A stretch of 64,000 bases of DNA from Kitasatospora paranensis. Its GTDB lineage: Bacteria > Actinomycetota > Actinomycetes > Streptomycetales > Streptomycetaceae. Both the position numbers and the translations under genes were made by a program. Location: positions 2,976,001 through 3,040,000 of the forward strand of contig NZ_BAABKV010000001.1 in NCBI RefSeq assembly GCF_039544005.1. The letters run 5' to 3'. How positions within the stretch are numbered: position 1 is the first letter of the stretch; each line of letters begins with the position of its first letter. The notes beneath the pieces are model-generated. The model did no database searches. It had not been told where the DNA came from and saw only the letters and a list, made by a program, of their open reading frames with translations. Below are positions 19,332-29,102 of this stretch, one piece after another.

Positions 19332-20468
19332 GCGGCCGTTGAAGGCGTCCTTGAGGCGGGAGAACAGCCCCTGCTGGCCGGGTGCGAACTGCCCGGAGGG
19401 CCGCTCCTCGCCGCGCAGCACGGCCAGCCGGCGCAGCAGGTCCTCCTGCTCGGGGTCGAGCTTGGTGGGCGTCTGCACCTCGACATGCACTATCAGGTCG
19501 CCCCGGCCGCCGCCGCGCAGGTGGGTGATGCCGCGGCCGTGCAGCGGGATCGACTGGCCGGACTGCGTGCCGGGCCGGATGTCGACCTCCTCCATCCCGT
19601 CGAGGGTCTGCAGCGGCACCTGGGTGCCGAGCGAGGCCGCGGTCATCGGGATGGTGACGGTGCAGTGCAGGTCGTCGCCGCGGCGCTGGAACGTCGGGTG
19701 GGCGATCTCGGCGATCTCGACGTACAGGTCGCCGGCCGGGCCGCCGCCGGGGCCGACCTCGCCCTCGCCGGCGAGCTGGATCCGGGTGCCGTTGTCGACA
19801 CCGGCGGGGATCTTGACGGTCAAGGTGCGGCGGGCGCGGACCCGGCCGTCGCCGGCGCACTCCGGGCAGGGGGTGGGCACGACGGTGCCGAAGCCCTGGC
19901 ACTGCGGGCAGGGGCGGGAGGTCATGACCTGGCCCAGGAAGGACCGGGTGACCTGGGAGACCTCGCCCTTGCCGCGGCACATGTCGCAGGTCTGCGCGGA
20001 GGTGCCGGGGGCGGCGCCCTCACCGCTGCAGGTGGTGCAGGTGACGGCGGTGTCGACCTGGAGTTCCTTGGTGGTGCCGAAGGTGGCCTCCTCCAGGGTG
20101 ATCTCCAGGCGGATCATCGCGTCCTGGCCGCGCCGGGTCCGCGAGCGCGGGCCGCGCTGGCCGCCCGCCGCGCCGAAGAACGCGTCCATGATGTCGGAGA
20201 AGCCGAACCCGGCCGCGCCGAAGCCGCCCGCGCCGCCGCCTCCGCCGTTCGGGGAGAGCGGGTCGCCGCCGAGGTCGTAGACCTGGCGCTTGGCCGGGTC
20301 CGAGAGCACCTCGTAAGCGGCGTTGATCTCCTTGAACCGCTCCTGGGTCTTCGGGTCCGGGTTGACGTCCGGGTGCAGTTCACGCGCGAGGCGCCGGAAC
20401 GCCTTCTTGATCTCGTCCTGCCCCGCATCCCGTCGGACGCCGAGTACCGCGTAGTAGTCCGTGGCCAC
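19329..20468 (-). CDS. dnaJ: Chaperone DnaJ
   Basis: Hsp40 co-chaperone of DnaK. The J domain has HPD in LHPDVNPD, a G/F-rich linker follows, and the zinc-finger region has the four CxxCxGxG repeats (CTTCSGEG, CDMCRGKG, CPQCQGFG, CPECAGDG). The product is 379 residues. The start is GTG 20468 with GGAG six bases upstream; a TTG one codon earlier is unlikely. It follows hrcA by 66 bp and is presumably under the same CIRCE control. Its stop codon is the last base triplet of the foldback element. Confidence 0.95.
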   Translation of the reverse strand: MATDYYAVLGVRRDAGQDEIKKAFRRLARELHPDVNPDPKTQERFKEINAAYEVLSDPAKRQVYDLGGDPLSPNGGGGGAGGFGAAGFGFSDIMDAFFGAAGGQRGPRSRTRRGQDAMIRLEITLEEATFGTTKELQVDTAVTCTTCSGEGAAPGTSAQTCDMCRGKGEVSQVTRSFLGQVMTSRPCPQCQGFGTVVPTPCPECAGDGRVRARRTLTVKIPAGVDNGTRIQLAGEGEVGPGGGPAGDLYVEIAEIAHPTFQRRGDDLHCTVTIPMTAASLGTQVPLQTLDGMEEVDIRPGTQSGQSIPLHGRGITHLRGGGRGDLIVHVEVQTPTKLDPEQEDLLRRLAVLRGEERPSGQFAPGQQGLFSRLKDAFNGR

Positions 20469-20534
20469 CAAATGCTCCGCTTGTTCCGCCTCTAGAAGTG
20501 CTTGCGACTGGGTCCGCGCCGGGCGCGGGCTGCT

Positions 20535-21623
20535 CTACGACTCGGCCAGGATCTGACCCACGTACCGTGCCACCGCTCGCACCGCCCCCATTGTGCCCGG
20601 GTAATCCATCCGGGTCGGACCGATCACTCCCAGCTTTGCCACGCTCTGGTCGCCCGAACCGTAACCGACGGAGACGACCGACGTGGAATTGAGACCCTCG
20701 TAGTCGTTCTCCCGGCCGATTCTGACCGTCATCGCGGACTCCGCGGTCTCACCCAGCAGGCGGAGCAGCACGACCTGCTCCTCCAGGGCCTCCAGGACCG
20801 GCTGGATGGTGAGCGGGAAGTCGTGGCCGAAGCGGGTCAGGTTGGCCGTGCCGGCCAGCATGATCCGCTCCTCGTTCTGCTCGGCGAGCGTCTCGAAGAG
20901 GGTCGCCAGGACGGTGGCAACGGCCGGGCGGTCGCCGGCCTCGAAGGTGGCGGGCAGGTCCTCCAGCAGCTCCGGGACGTCCGGCAGCCGCCGGCCGCCG
21001 GCCCGGGCGTTCAGCCGGGCCCGCAGGTCCGCCAGGAGGTTCTCGCCGACCGTGCCCGGGCAGTCGACCATCCGCTGCTCCACCCGGCCGGTGTTGGTGA
21101 TCAGCACCAGCATCACCTTCGCCGGGCCGAGCGCGACCAGCTCGACGTGCCGCACGGTGGACCGGGTCAGCGACGGGTACTGGACGACGGCGACCTGCCG
21201 GGTCAGCTGCGCGAGCAGCCGGACGGTGCGGGCCACCACGTCGTCGAGGTCGACCGCCGCCTCCAGGAAGTGCCGGATCGCCCGGCGCTCGGGCGGCGTC
21301 ATCGGCTTGACCTCGGCCAGCCGGTCGACGAACAGCCGGTAGCCCTTGTCGGTGGGGATCCGGCCGGCGCTGGTGTGCGGCTGGTGGATGAAGCCGTCCT
21401 CCTCCAGCGCCGCCATGTCGTTGCGGACGGTGGCCGGGGAGACGCCGAGGTTGTGCCGCTCGACCAGGGCCTTGGAGCCGACCGGCTCCTCGGTGCCCAC
21501 GTAGTCCTGGACGATGGCCCGCAGCACGGCGAGCCGCCGCTCGTCCAGCGGCCGGACGGTGGAACGGGTGTCGACCAGGCGGGCGTCTGCCCTGCCGTCG
21601 TCGGCCTTGCGCTCGCCGGCCAT
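20535..21623 (-). CDS. hrcA: Heat-inducible transcription repressor HrcA
   Basis: Repressor of class I heat-shock genes that binds CIRCE. The N-terminal winged helix ([39 protein letters not shown]) is followed by the GAF-like dimerisation domain, ending at [17 protein letters not shown]. The product is 362 residues from the ATG at 21623. A CIRCE element lies 49 bp upstream, so the gene represses itself together with dnaJ. Confidence 0.96.
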   Translation of the reverse strand: MAGERKADDGRADARLVDTRSTVRPLDERRLAVLRAIVQDYVGTEEPVGSKALVERHNLGVSPATVRNDMAALEEDGFIHQPHTSAGRIPTDKGYRLFVDRLAEVKPMTPPERRAIRHFLEAAVDLDDVVARTVRLLAQLTRQVAVVQYPSLTRSTVRHVELVALGPAKVMLVLITNTGRVEQRMVDCPGTVGENLLADLRARLNARAGGRRLPDVPELLEDLPATFEAGDRPAVATVLATLFETLAEQNEERIMLAGTANLTRFGHDFPLTIQPVLEALEEQVVLLRLLGETAESAMTVRIGRENDYEGLNSTSVVSVGYGSGDQSVAKLGVIGPTRMDYPGTMGAVRAVARYVGQILAES

Positions 21624-21672
21624 GGGGCACGCACCTCCGTCGTCGTCCGTTGAGTCGGTAGCCGTCCGGTGT

Positions 21673-21699
21673 CTGGCACTCTGGATGGCAGAGTGCCAG
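21673..21699. promoter_or_regulatory. CIRCE operator (HrcA site)
   Basis: CTGGCACTC, nine-base spacer, GAGTGCCAG: perfect 9-bp arms with the canonical spacing and the core GCACTC-N9-GAGTGC. It lies between hrcA (49 bp away) and the divergent htpX gene (146 bp away). Confidence 0.93.
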
Positions 21700-21845
21700 A
21701 ACCGTACCTGCCAGTGTAAGGCCCACCTCCGGCGGCAGGAACGGGCCGCCCACGTGATCCTCGACCGATCGCGTCGTGGCGGACGGTGCCGCATCGGGCG
21801 GCGGGTGGCAGCATCGAAGGCGAGCGAGCTACCGAAGGAGCAGCG

Positions 21846-22766
21846 ATGTCGGCGTCACGGCAGCACTCCCGATTCGCACCCGACCGGGGTCTGACCGGTC
21901 GGATGGTCACCACCATGTTCCTCATCGGCCTGGTCTACGTCGGCTTCACCGGGCTGCTGATCGCCCTGTTGCGCGGCGCTTGGCCGATCATCGTGCTGAT
22001 CTCCGGCGGGCTGTTCGTGGCCCAGTTCTGGTTCAGCGACAAGATCACCGAGCGGGCGATGGGCGCCCACGCGGTGAGCCCCGAGCAGTACCCGCAGCTG
22101 CACGGCACCGTCGACCGGCTCTGTGCCCTGGCGGACATGCCCAAACCGCGGGTGGCGGTCGCCGACAACGACATGCCCAACGCCTTCGCCACCGGGCGCA
22201 ACCCGGACAACGCCGTGGTCTGCGTCACCACCGGGCTGCTGCGCCGGCTGGAGCCGGAGGAGCTGGAGGGCGTCCTCGCCCACGAGCTCTCCCACGTCGC
22301 CCACCGGGACGTCGCCGTGATGACCATCGCGGGCTTCCTCGGCGTCCTGGCCGGCGCGATGACCCGGATCGCCTTCTACGGCGGCTTCTACGGCAACAAC
22401 CGCAACAGCAACGACCCGAACACCGCCATCGCGATGATCGTCATCCCGCTGGCCAGCATGGTCGTCTACGCGCTGAGCTTCCTGCTCACCCGGCTGCTCT
22501 CGCGCTACCGCGAGCTCGCCGCCGACCGGGCCGCCGCCCAGCTCACCGGCCGGCCCAGCGCGCTGGCCTCCGCCCTCACCAAGGTCACCGGGCAGATCGC
22601 GGCCATCCCCTCCGAGGACCTGCGCCGCTCCCAGCCCTACAACGCCTTCTACTTCGCCCCCGCGCTGAGCGCCCGGGAGACGGCCGCCCAGCTGTTCTCC
22701 ACCCACCCGACGCTGGAGCAGCGGCTGGCCCAGCTGGCGAAGATCTCCAACGAACTCGGCCACTGA
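21846..22766 (+). CDS. htpX: Membrane zinc metalloprotease HtpX
   Basis: M48B peptidase that removes misfolded membrane proteins. Two N-terminal helices (about 22-40 and 43-62) precede the HELSH zinc motif in [12 protein letters not shown]. Two more helices flank a short Asn-rich loop, then the third ligand occurs in [13 protein letters not shown]. The 306-residue product starts at the ATG at 21846 with AAGGAG upstream. It is divergent from hrcA and shares its CIRCE-containing spacer, which makes heat control possible. pspAB follows after 23 bp. Confidence 0.94.
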   Translation: MSASRQHSRFAPDRGLTGRMVTTMFLIGLVYVGFTGLLIALLRGAWPIIVLISGGLFVAQFWFSDKITERAMGAHAVSPEQYPQLHGTVDRLCALADMPKPRVAVADNDMPNAFATGRNPDNAVVCVTTGLLRRLEPEELEGVLAHELSHVAHRDVAVMTIAGFLGVLAGAMTRIAFYGGFYGNNRNSNDPNTAIAMIVIPLASMVVYALSFLLTRLLSRYRELAADRAAAQLTGRPSALASALTKVTGQIAAIPSEDLRRSQPYNAFYFAPALSARETAAQLFSTHPTLEQRLAQLAKISNELGH

Positions 22767-22789
22767 ACCGGCCGCCGAGAGGACTCTCC

Positions 22790-23374
22790 GTGGGATTCCT
22801 GGACGCCTTGCTGGGCCGCAGCAAGCCGGTCAAGCCCGACCTCGACCAGCTGTTCGGCATCCCGTCCGCCGCCCTCACCCTGGAGGCGGCGGCCGGGTAC
22901 CGCCCGACCGGCCTCGGCTCGGTCTGCTTCGCCGCCGTCGAGGGCGGTGCCTTCGACGAGGTCCAGCGGCAGGTCAGGGCACTGCTGGACGCCGACACCG
23001 ACCGCGGCGGCGCACCGGTGGAGGGCTCCCAGGACGGGTACGGCTACTCCTGGCTGCTCGCCCGGCACACCCCCGAGGAGCTGCCCGACCTGGTCAACGA
23101 CCTGCACGCGGTCAACAGCGAGCTGGAGGCCAACGGCTTCGGCCCGCAGCTGCTCTGCTCGATCGTCGGCTTCCGCAACGACGCCGGGCAGTCGCTCGGC
23201 CTGGTGTACCTCTACAAGCGCGGGACGTTCTACCCGTTCGCCCCGATGCCCGGCGGCGGCGAGAAGCGCAACAGCCCGGTCGAGCTCCAGATCAAGGCGA
23301 TGCTCGGCGACGACCTCCGGCTGGAACAGGACCTCAGCCGCTGGTTCCCGGTCTGGGGAGCCCCGGGGCTGTAG
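22790..23374 (+). CDS. pspAB: PspA-associated protein PspAB
   Basis: A 194-residue cytosolic protein starting MGFLDALLGRSKPVKPDLDQLFGIPSAA, the characteristic N-terminus of actinobacterial PspAB, linked to envelope stress. It starts with GTG after a GAGAGG site, 23 bp after htpX, so the two genes form an operon devoted to membrane quality control. No membrane segment or catalytic motif is visible. Confidence 0.88.
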   Translation: MGFLDALLGRSKPVKPDLDQLFGIPSAALTLEAAAGYRPTGLGSVCFAAVEGGAFDEVQRQVRALLDADTDRGGAPVEGSQDGYGYSWLLARHTPEELPDLVNDLHAVNSELEANGFGPQLLCSIVGFRNDAGQSLGLVYLYKRGTFYPFAPMPGGGEKRNSPVELQIKAMLGDDLRLEQDLSRWFPVWGAPGL

Positions 23375-23404
23375 CCGGACGCGGCGGAGCCCTAGGGTCG
23401 TCGG

Positions 23405-24174
23405 ATGACCGACCGGACGGACACCGCCGCGACCGCCCCCTCGCCCGCGCTGCTCGACGAGGCGGTCGCCGCCCTGCGCTCGCCCGACCCGGTGGTGCGC
23501 GACGAGCAGGCGTACACCCAGCTGGCCCGCTGGGTGCCGCTGCTGGCCCCGGAGCGGCGGCGGGCGCTCGGCGACCGGATGGCCGAGCGGTTCACCGACC
23601 CGGAGATCCAGGCGCGGACGTTCGCGCCGCTGGTGCTGGCCAGGATCGTCGGCTGCGGCGACCACGACCCGGCCTGGACGGCCGCCTTCACCGACTGGTA
23701 CCTCGGCGAGCGCGACCTGCGCGGGCACGACGAGGAGCTCGGCTGGCTGCACGCCGTCGCGCACGGCGCCGACCTGCTGGCCGCGCTCGGCCGCTGCCCG
23801 CAGGTCGACCCTGCGCCGCTGCTGGCCACCGGCTGCGCCCGGCTGCTCACCCCCACGGGCCACCTGTTCGACGCGATGGAGGACGACCGGCTCGGCTTCG
23901 CGCTGGCCGTGGTGCTGACCCGCGCGGAGCTGACCGAGCAGCAGTCGCTGGAGTGGCTGGATCCGGTCGCCGCCGACTTCGCGGCGGCGGAGCCCGGGCC
24001 CGTCCCCCCGTACGCCTCGAACACCATGCGGACGCTGCGGGTGCTCTACCTGCTCGCGGACCGCGGTGTGCGGCCCGGGCGGTGGCAGGGGAGGCGGTGC
24101 CGCTGCGGCACGCGGCGGCCGTGCGCGAGCGGGTCGCCGCCGTCCTGGCGATGAACTCGCCGTACGCCGGATGA
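23405..24174 (+). CDS. DUF2785-like protein (one-base frameshift in the read)
   Basis: A helical protein of about 256 residues (MTDRTDTAATAPSPALLDEAV...) with TPR/HEAT-like amphipathic repeats; DUF2785 is the best family fit and its function is unknown. The frame is intact to VLYLLADRGVRP and then shifts near 24077-24079 (GGG). Adding one G gives PGAVAGEAVPLRHAAAV and ends at MNSPYAG. It stands 30 bp after pspAB. Confidence 0.75.
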
Positions 24175-24218
24175 GGGATGAGCCCGCGTCGGAGCGGACA
24201 CGCCCTAGGATTTCGTCC

Positions 24219-25046
24219 ATGCGCAGCAGGGAGTACGGCCCCGACCTGACCCCGCCGTGGAAGCGGCAGGAGCCGGCGCCGGAGGTGGCCGCCGAGCGGG
24301 ATCTCGTGGTGGAGGAGGCGGCCACCGGCTTCTGCGGGGCGGTGGTGCGCTGCGAGAAGACCGCGGAGGGGCTCACCGTCACCCTGGAGGACCGCTTCGG
24401 CAAGCACCGGGTGTTCCCGATGGTGCCGCGCGGGTTCCTGCTGGAGGGCCGGGTGGTGACCCTCGTCCGGCCGTCCGGCCCGGCACCTGCCCGCACGCCC
24501 GGGCTGACCGCCTCCGGCTCCGTCGCGGTGCCCGGCGCCCGGGCCCGGGTGGCCCGGGAGTCGCGGATCTACGTCGAGGGCCGGCACGACGCCGAGCTGG
24601 TCGAGCGGGTGTGGGGCGACGACCTGCGGATCGAGGGCGTGGTCGTGGAGTACCTGGAGGGCGTGGACGACCTGCCGGCGATCGTCGCGGAGTTCGGTCC
24701 CGGCCCGGGGCGGCGGCTCGGGGTGCTGGTCGACCACCTGCTGCCCGGCACCAAGGAGCACCGGATCGCGGCCCGGGTGACGGGCGACTCGGTGCTGGTC
24801 GTCGGCCACCCGTACATCGACGTCTGGCAGGCCGTGAAGCCCGCCGCCGTCGGCATCCCGGGCTGGCCCGAGGTGCCGCGCGGGGAGGTCTGGAAGGAGG
24901 GCGTCTGCCGCCGGCTGGGCTGGCCCGCCGACCCGCCCGCGGCCTGGAGGCGGATCCTCGCCTCGGTGAACTCCTACCGCGACCTCGACCCGGCCCTGCT
25001 CGGCCGGGTCGAGGAGCTCATCGACTTCGTGACGCAGCCGGAGTGA
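24219..25046 (+). CDS. DUF3097 family protein with Toprim-like core
   Basis: A 275-residue cytosolic protein typical of actinobacteria. The N-terminal part resembles a small beta-barrel (VVRCEKTAEGLTVTLEDRFGKHRVFPM). The central region RESRIYVEGRHDAELVERVWG followed by VEYLEGVDDL has the Glu and paired acidic residues of Toprim-like nucleotidyl folds, and GVLVDHLLPGTKEHRIA follows. A nucleic-acid role is suggested by fold only. An AGGA site lies upstream of the ATG. Its 3' end overlaps that of the convergent Uma2-like gene by 29 bp. Confidence 0.82.
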   Translation: MRSREYGPDLTPPWKRQEPAPEVAAERDLVVEEAATGFCGAVVRCEKTAEGLTVTLEDRFGKHRVFPMVPRGFLLEGRVVTLVRPSGPAPARTPGLTASGSVAVPGARARVARESRIYVEGRHDAELVERVWGDDLRIEGVVVEYLEGVDDLPAIVAEFGPGPGRRLGVLVDHLLPGTKEHRIAARVTGDSVLVVGHPYIDVWQAVKPAAVGIPGWPEVPRGEVWKEGVCRRLGWPADPPAAWRRILASVNSYRDLDPALLGRVEELIDFVTQPE

Positions 25047-25610
25047 GCGGCGGTCGGTCGAACACCTGGAACTCGGAGGTGTCGAGGGAGACGCCCAGGA
25101 CGTCCAGCGGGACGGGGGCGCCGAACCGGCTGGTCCTGGCGGACAGGTAGTCCGGCAGGCCCTTGGCGTTCTCCTCGGTCGGCTCGGTCAGGAGGGTGCA
25201 CTCGCCCTGGAGCGGGTCGACGATCAGGTAGGCGGGGATGCCGCCCGCGGCGTACATCCCGCGCTTGGTGCGGTGGTCGCGGTCGGCACTGGTCTTGGAG
25301 ACCACCTCGACGACCAGGGTGACGGCACCCGACGGCAGGAGCCGCCCCATCTCCTGGACGGCCCCGCGTTCGAAGACCACCAGATCGGGCTGGGGCTCGC
25401 TGGGCTCCCCCGGGATGGTGAGGTCCTGGGTCGTCAGAGCGCGCCACTGCCCGTACGGGACTTGGTGCTGGATCGAGGCGACGATCACGTTGTGGACCAT
25501 GTCCGGCCCCGCCGTCATCACGATTTCCCCCGAATGAGCTCGGCCTTGAACCCTTCCGGGACCTCGAGATTCTCGTAGATCTCGCTGACCCGGTCGTCGA
25601 TCGCAGTCAT
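25018..25610 (-). CDS. Uma2-family PD-(D/E)XK nuclease-like protein (one-base frameshift in the read)
   Basis: Restriction-endonuclease-fold protein of about 197 residues. The N-terminus MTAIDDRVSEIYENLEVPEG starts at ATG 25610 with GGAG upstream and continues to KAELIRG. A missing C in the run at 25527-25531 then breaks the frame, and EIVMTAGPDMVHNVI resumes. The nuclease core is visible as PQPDLVVFE, LVVEVVSKTS and RTKRGMYAAGGIPAYLIVDP. Uma2 proteins are numerous in Streptomyces and have no assigned role. The 3' end overlaps DUF3097 by 29 bp. Confidence 0.82.
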
Positions 25611-25650
25611 CGCTCACTCCCTCGGACGGCTGCTGCCAAGGTAACGGCCG

Positions 25651-26880
25651 TCAGTCGACGAGGTCACGCACGACGGCGTCGGCGAGGAGGCGGCCGCGCA
25701 GGGTCAGTGCGGCCCGGCCGGCGGCGTGGGCGGCGGGGTCGAGCAGGCCGTCCTCCAGGGCGCGGGCGGCGGCCTTGCGGCCGGTGTCGGTCAGCAGCTC
25801 CAGGGGGCAGCCGTCGACCAGGCGGAGCTCCAGCAGGATGCGCTCGACCCGGCGGTCCTCCTCGGCGAGGATCTCGCGGCCGAGCGCCGGGGTGCGGCCC
25901 TCGGCGAGGGCCTGGGCGTAGGCGGCGGGGTGCTTGGCGTTCCACCAGCGGACGCCGCCGACGTGGCTGTGCGCGCCGGGGCCGGCGCCCCACCAGTCGG
26001 CGCCCGTCCAGTACAGCTCGTTGTGGCGGCAGCGCCCGGCGTCGGTGGTCGCCCAGTTGGAGACCTCGTACCAGGCGTAGCCGGCCGCGCTCAGGGCCTG
26101 CTCGGCGATCAGGTAGCGGTCGGCGTGCACGTCGTCGTCGATCATCGGCAGTTCGCCGCGCTTGACCCGGGCGGCGAGCCGGGTGCCGTCCTCGACGATC
26201 AGCGAGTAGGCGGAGACGTGGTCGGGCGCGGCACCGATCGCGGCGTCCAGGGAGGCCCGCCAGTCGTCGTCGGACTCGCCGGGGGTGCCGTAGATGAGGT
26301 CGAGGTTGACGTGGTCGAAGCCGGCGGCGCGGGCCTCGGCGACGCAGGCCTCGGGGCGGCCGGGCGTGTGGTGGCGGTCGAGGACCTGGAGCACGTGGCG
26401 GCGGGCCGACTGCATGCCGAACGAGATCCGGTTGTAGCCGCCATCGCGCAGCTCGGCCAGGTAGGCGGGCCCGACGGACTCCGGGTTGGCCTCGGTGGTG
26501 ACCTCGGCCCCGTCGGCCAGACCGAACTCGTCGCGGATCGCGCCGAGCATCCGGACGAGGTCGCGGGCCGGCAGCAGGGTGGGGGTGCCGCCGCCGAGGA
26601 AGACCGTCTCGACGGGCAGATCGGCCTCCCCGAGCACCGTCCGGGCGTGCCGGATCTCGGCGATCAGGTTGTCGGCGTACGTCTCCTGCGACGCCACCGC
26701 GCCCGAGGCGCGCAGCTCGGTGGCGGTGTAGGTGTTGAAGTCGCAGTAGCCGCAGCGGCTGGCGCAGTACGGCACGTGGACGTAGAAACCGAACGGACGC
26801 GTGCCGAGCCCGGCCAGGGCGTGGGCGGGCAGCGAACCGTCGGACGGCACGGGTTCGCCGTCGGGGAGTGCGGAGGGCAT
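25651..26880 (-). CDS. hemW: HemW-like radical SAM protein
   Basis: Haem-binding radical SAM protein of 409 residues, formerly annotated as oxygen-independent coproporphyrinogen oxidase. The cluster motif CASRCGYCDFN (CxxxCxxC) is near residue 38, followed by VFLGGGTPTLL, TTEANPESV and ISFGMQS. HemW proteins act in haem delivery and usually lack true oxidase activity. The ATG at 26880 fits the family; a strong hairpin separates the gene from the upstream acyl-CoA synthetase gene. Confidence 0.93.
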   Translation of the reverse strand: MPSALPDGEPVPSDGSLPAHALAGLGTRPFGFYVHVPYCASRCGYCDFNTYTATELRASGAVASQETYADNLIAEIRHARTVLGEADLPVETVFLGGGTPTLLPARDLVRMLGAIRDEFGLADGAEVTTEANPESVGPAYLAELRDGGYNRISFGMQSARRHVLQVLDRHHTPGRPEACVAEARAAGFDHVNLDLIYGTPGESDDDWRASLDAAIGAAPDHVSAYSLIVEDGTRLAARVKRGELPMIDDDVHADRYLIAEQALSAAGYAWYEVSNWATTDAGRCRHNELYWTGADWWGAGPGAHSHVGGVRWWNAKHPAAYAQALAEGRTPALGREILAEEDRRVERILLELRLVDGCPLELLTDTGRKAAARALEDGLLDPAAHAAGRAALTLRGRLLADAVVRDLVD

Positions 26881-26891
26881 GCCCCCATTGT

Positions 26892-26927
26892 CCCGTACGG
26901 CCGGCGGTGGGACGCCGGCCGTACGGG
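26892..26927 (-). terminator. Hairpin after the acyl-CoA synthetase gene
   Basis: Perfect 14-bp arms (CCCGTACGGCCGGC and complement) with an eight-base loop, 21 bp beyond the stop at 26948. Confidence 0.88.
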
Positions 26928-26947
26928 AGGGGCGGGCCGGGCCCCCG

Positions 26948-28846
26948 CTATGCCTCGTTGGCGCCGGCGTACATGCCGGTGATGGCGTCGGCGTACGTCC
27001 GCTCGACGACCGGGCGCTTGATCTTGAGGCTCGGGGTCAGCTCGCCGTGCTCGATGTCGAGGTCGCGCGGCAGCAGGGTGAACTTCTTGATCGTCTGCCA
27101 GCGCTGGAGCTCGCCGTTGAGGCGCTTGACGAAGCCCTCGATCAGCTGGTGGGTCTCCGGGGCCGCGACGACCTCGGCGTAGCTCTTGCCCGCCAGGCCG
27201 TGCTCGGCGGCCCACGGCATGATCACCGTCTCGTCCAGGCCGATCAGCGCGGTGCAGAAGTTGCGCTGGTTGCCGATGACCAGGATGTTGCTCACGAACG
27301 GGCAGATCGCCTTGAACTTGCCCTCGACCTCGCTGGGTGCGACGTACTTGCCGCCGGAGGTCTTGAACATGTCCTTCTTGCGGTCGGTGATCCGCAGGTA
27401 GCCGTCCTTGTCGAGCTCGCCGATGTCGCCGGTGTGGAACCAGCCGTCGCTCTCCAGGACCTCGGCGGTCTGCTCGGGCATGTCGTGGTAGCCGCGCATC
27501 ACGCCGGGGCCGCGCAGCAGGATCTCGCCGTCCTCGGCGATCCGGACCTCGGTGCCGGGCAGCGGCAGGCCGACGGTGCCGACCCGGACGTGGCCGTCGC
27601 GGTTGACAGTGGAGCCGGCCGAGGTCTCGGTGAGGCCGTAGCCCTCCAGGATCGGGACGCCGGCCCCCATGAAGAAGAAGCCGATCTCGGGGGCGAGCGC
27701 GGCACTGCCGGAGACCGAGCCGCGCATCCGGCCGCCGAACGCGGCGCGGATCTTGGCGTACACCAGCTTGTCGGCGACCGCGTGCTGCAGCCTGAGCCCG
27801 AGCGGGGCGCTCGCCGTGCCGGTGGCGATCTGGCTGGCCTGGGTGGTGTGCGCGTAGGCGCGGGCGACCCGCGCGGCCCACAGGAAGATCTTGTACTTGG
27901 CGCCGCCCTCGGCCCGGGCCTTGCCGGCGATGCCGTTGTAGACCTTCTCGAAGATCCGCGGGGCGGAGGCCATCAGGGTGGGCCGGATCGCCGGCAGGTT
28001 GTGGATGATGCGGTCCACCCGGCCGTCGACGGCCATCACGTGGCCGGTGGCGATCTGGCCGGAGATCAGCGTCTTGCCGAACACGTGCGACAGCGGCAGC
28101 CACATGAACTGCACGTCGTCGGCGCGCAGCAGCCCGCTCTCCTCCTGGGCCACCGCCTCGTACGCCCAGCAGTCGTGCACCAGCCGCACGCCCTTGGGGC
28201 GGCCGGTGGTGCCGGAGGTGTAGATCAGGGTGGCGAGCTGCTCGGGCGCCAGGGCGTCGACGGCCTTGTCGACGGCGTCCGGGTGGTCCACCAGGTAGGC
28301 GGTGCCGCGCTCCTCCAGCTCGGCCAGGGTGAGGACGGTCAGGCCCTCGGCCTCCGGCAGGCCGTCCGCGTCGTCGAACAGGACGACGGTCTCCAGGGCG
28401 GGCAGCTGGGCCTTCTCGGCCACCGCCTTGGCCAGCTGGGCGGCGTTCTCGGCGAAGAGCGCTCGGCTGCCCGAGTTGGCGAGGATGAAGGCCGTTTCGG
28501 CGGCATTGGTGCTGGGGTACACGGTGGTGGTGGCGGCACCGGCGCACATGTTCCCCAGGTCGGCGATGATCCACTCGACCCGGGTGGTGGCGGAGATCGC
28601 GACGCGGTCCTCGGCCTCGATACCGAGCGACATCAGGCCCGCGGCGACCGCCCGGACCCGCTCGGCGGTCTGGGCCCAGGTCAGCGAGCGCCACTGCTCC
28701 GCGCCGGGAGCACCGTCCGCGGCATGCTCGTCGACCGGAACCGGGTAGCGGTAGGCCTCACCGTCGGGTGTGGCCTTTACCCTGCTGAGGAAGAGGTGGG
28801 CCACGGAGGGCGGACGCCGCTCGATCATGGACTGCACGGAACTCAA
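26948..28846 (-). CDS. Long-chain acyl-CoA synthetase (AMP-forming)
   Basis: FadD-type ligase of 632 residues that activates fatty acids through an acyl-adenylate. The AMP-binding motif LIYTSGTTGRPKGV is near residue 200, followed by EGYGLTET (A5), HTGDIGELDKDGYLRITDRKK (A7/A8) and the C-terminal catalytic Lys in TPSLKIKR. The start is a TTG at 28846: GGAGG stands six bases upstream, and the reading SSVQSMIERRPPSVAHLF matches family N-termini. The ATG at 28828 is a weaker alternative. A 7-bp inverted repeat lies in the upstream spacer and may be an operator. Confidence 0.92.
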   Translation of the reverse strand: MSSVQSMIERRPPSVAHLFLSRVKATPDGEAYRYPVPVDEHAADGAPGAEQWRSLTWAQTAERVRAVAAGLMSLGIEAEDRVAISATTRVEWIIADLGNMCAGAATTTVYPSTNAAETAFILANSGSRALFAENAAQLAKAVAEKAQLPALETVVLFDDADGLPEAEGLTVLTLAELEERGTAYLVDHPDAVDKAVDALAPEQLATLIYTSGTTGRPKGVRLVHDCWAYEAVAQEESGLLRADDVQFMWLPLSHVFGKTLISGQIATGHVMAVDGRVDRIIHNLPAIRPTLMASAPRIFEKVYNGIAGKARAEGGAKYKIFLWAARVARAYAHTTQASQIATGTASAPLGLRLQHAVADKLVYAKIRAAFGGRMRGSVSGSAALAPEIGFFFMGAGVPILEGYGLTETSAGSTVNRDGHVRVGTVGLPLPGTEVRIAEDGEILLRGPGVMRGYHDMPEQTAEVLESDGWFHTGDIGELDKDGYLRITDRKKDMFKTSGGKYVAPSEVEGKFKAICPFVSNILVIGNQRNFCTALIGLDETVIMPWAAEHGLAGKSYAEVVAAPETHQLIEGFVKRLNGELQRWQTIKKFTLLPRDLDIEHGELTPSLKIKRPVVERTYADAITGMYAGANEA

Positions 28847-28913
28847 CGAGGACCTCCGAGGGGGCGGGTGGCCGAGAGAGGGATGTGGCCGTGGGGGCGA
28901 CCGGACGACGCAC

Positions 28914-28936
28914 CTTGTTAACCGGTGAGTAACAAG
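28914..28936. promoter_or_regulatory. Inverted-repeat operator candidate
   Basis: CTTGTTA, nine bases, TAACAAG: perfect 7-bp arms in the divergent spacer between the acyl-CoA synthetase gene and the ABC exporter genes, 67 bp upstream of the synthetase start. The AT-rich arms stand out in this sequence. The form suits a TetR-type regulator, but the protein is unknown. Confidence 0.5.
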
Positions 28937-29102
28937 AACCAGGCAGCAGCCTAGGGGGTCACAGGCCGTTCCGTAAGGGGGTCTGTCCAGCTGACACCTC
29001 CACGGACCAGCAGTGCAAGCTCGACCCGCCCTGGCGACTGGGGCAGGCCTAGCACGAATTACCCAGTCGTGAGTAGACCCAAATGAGGATGCGCACATCC
29101 TC

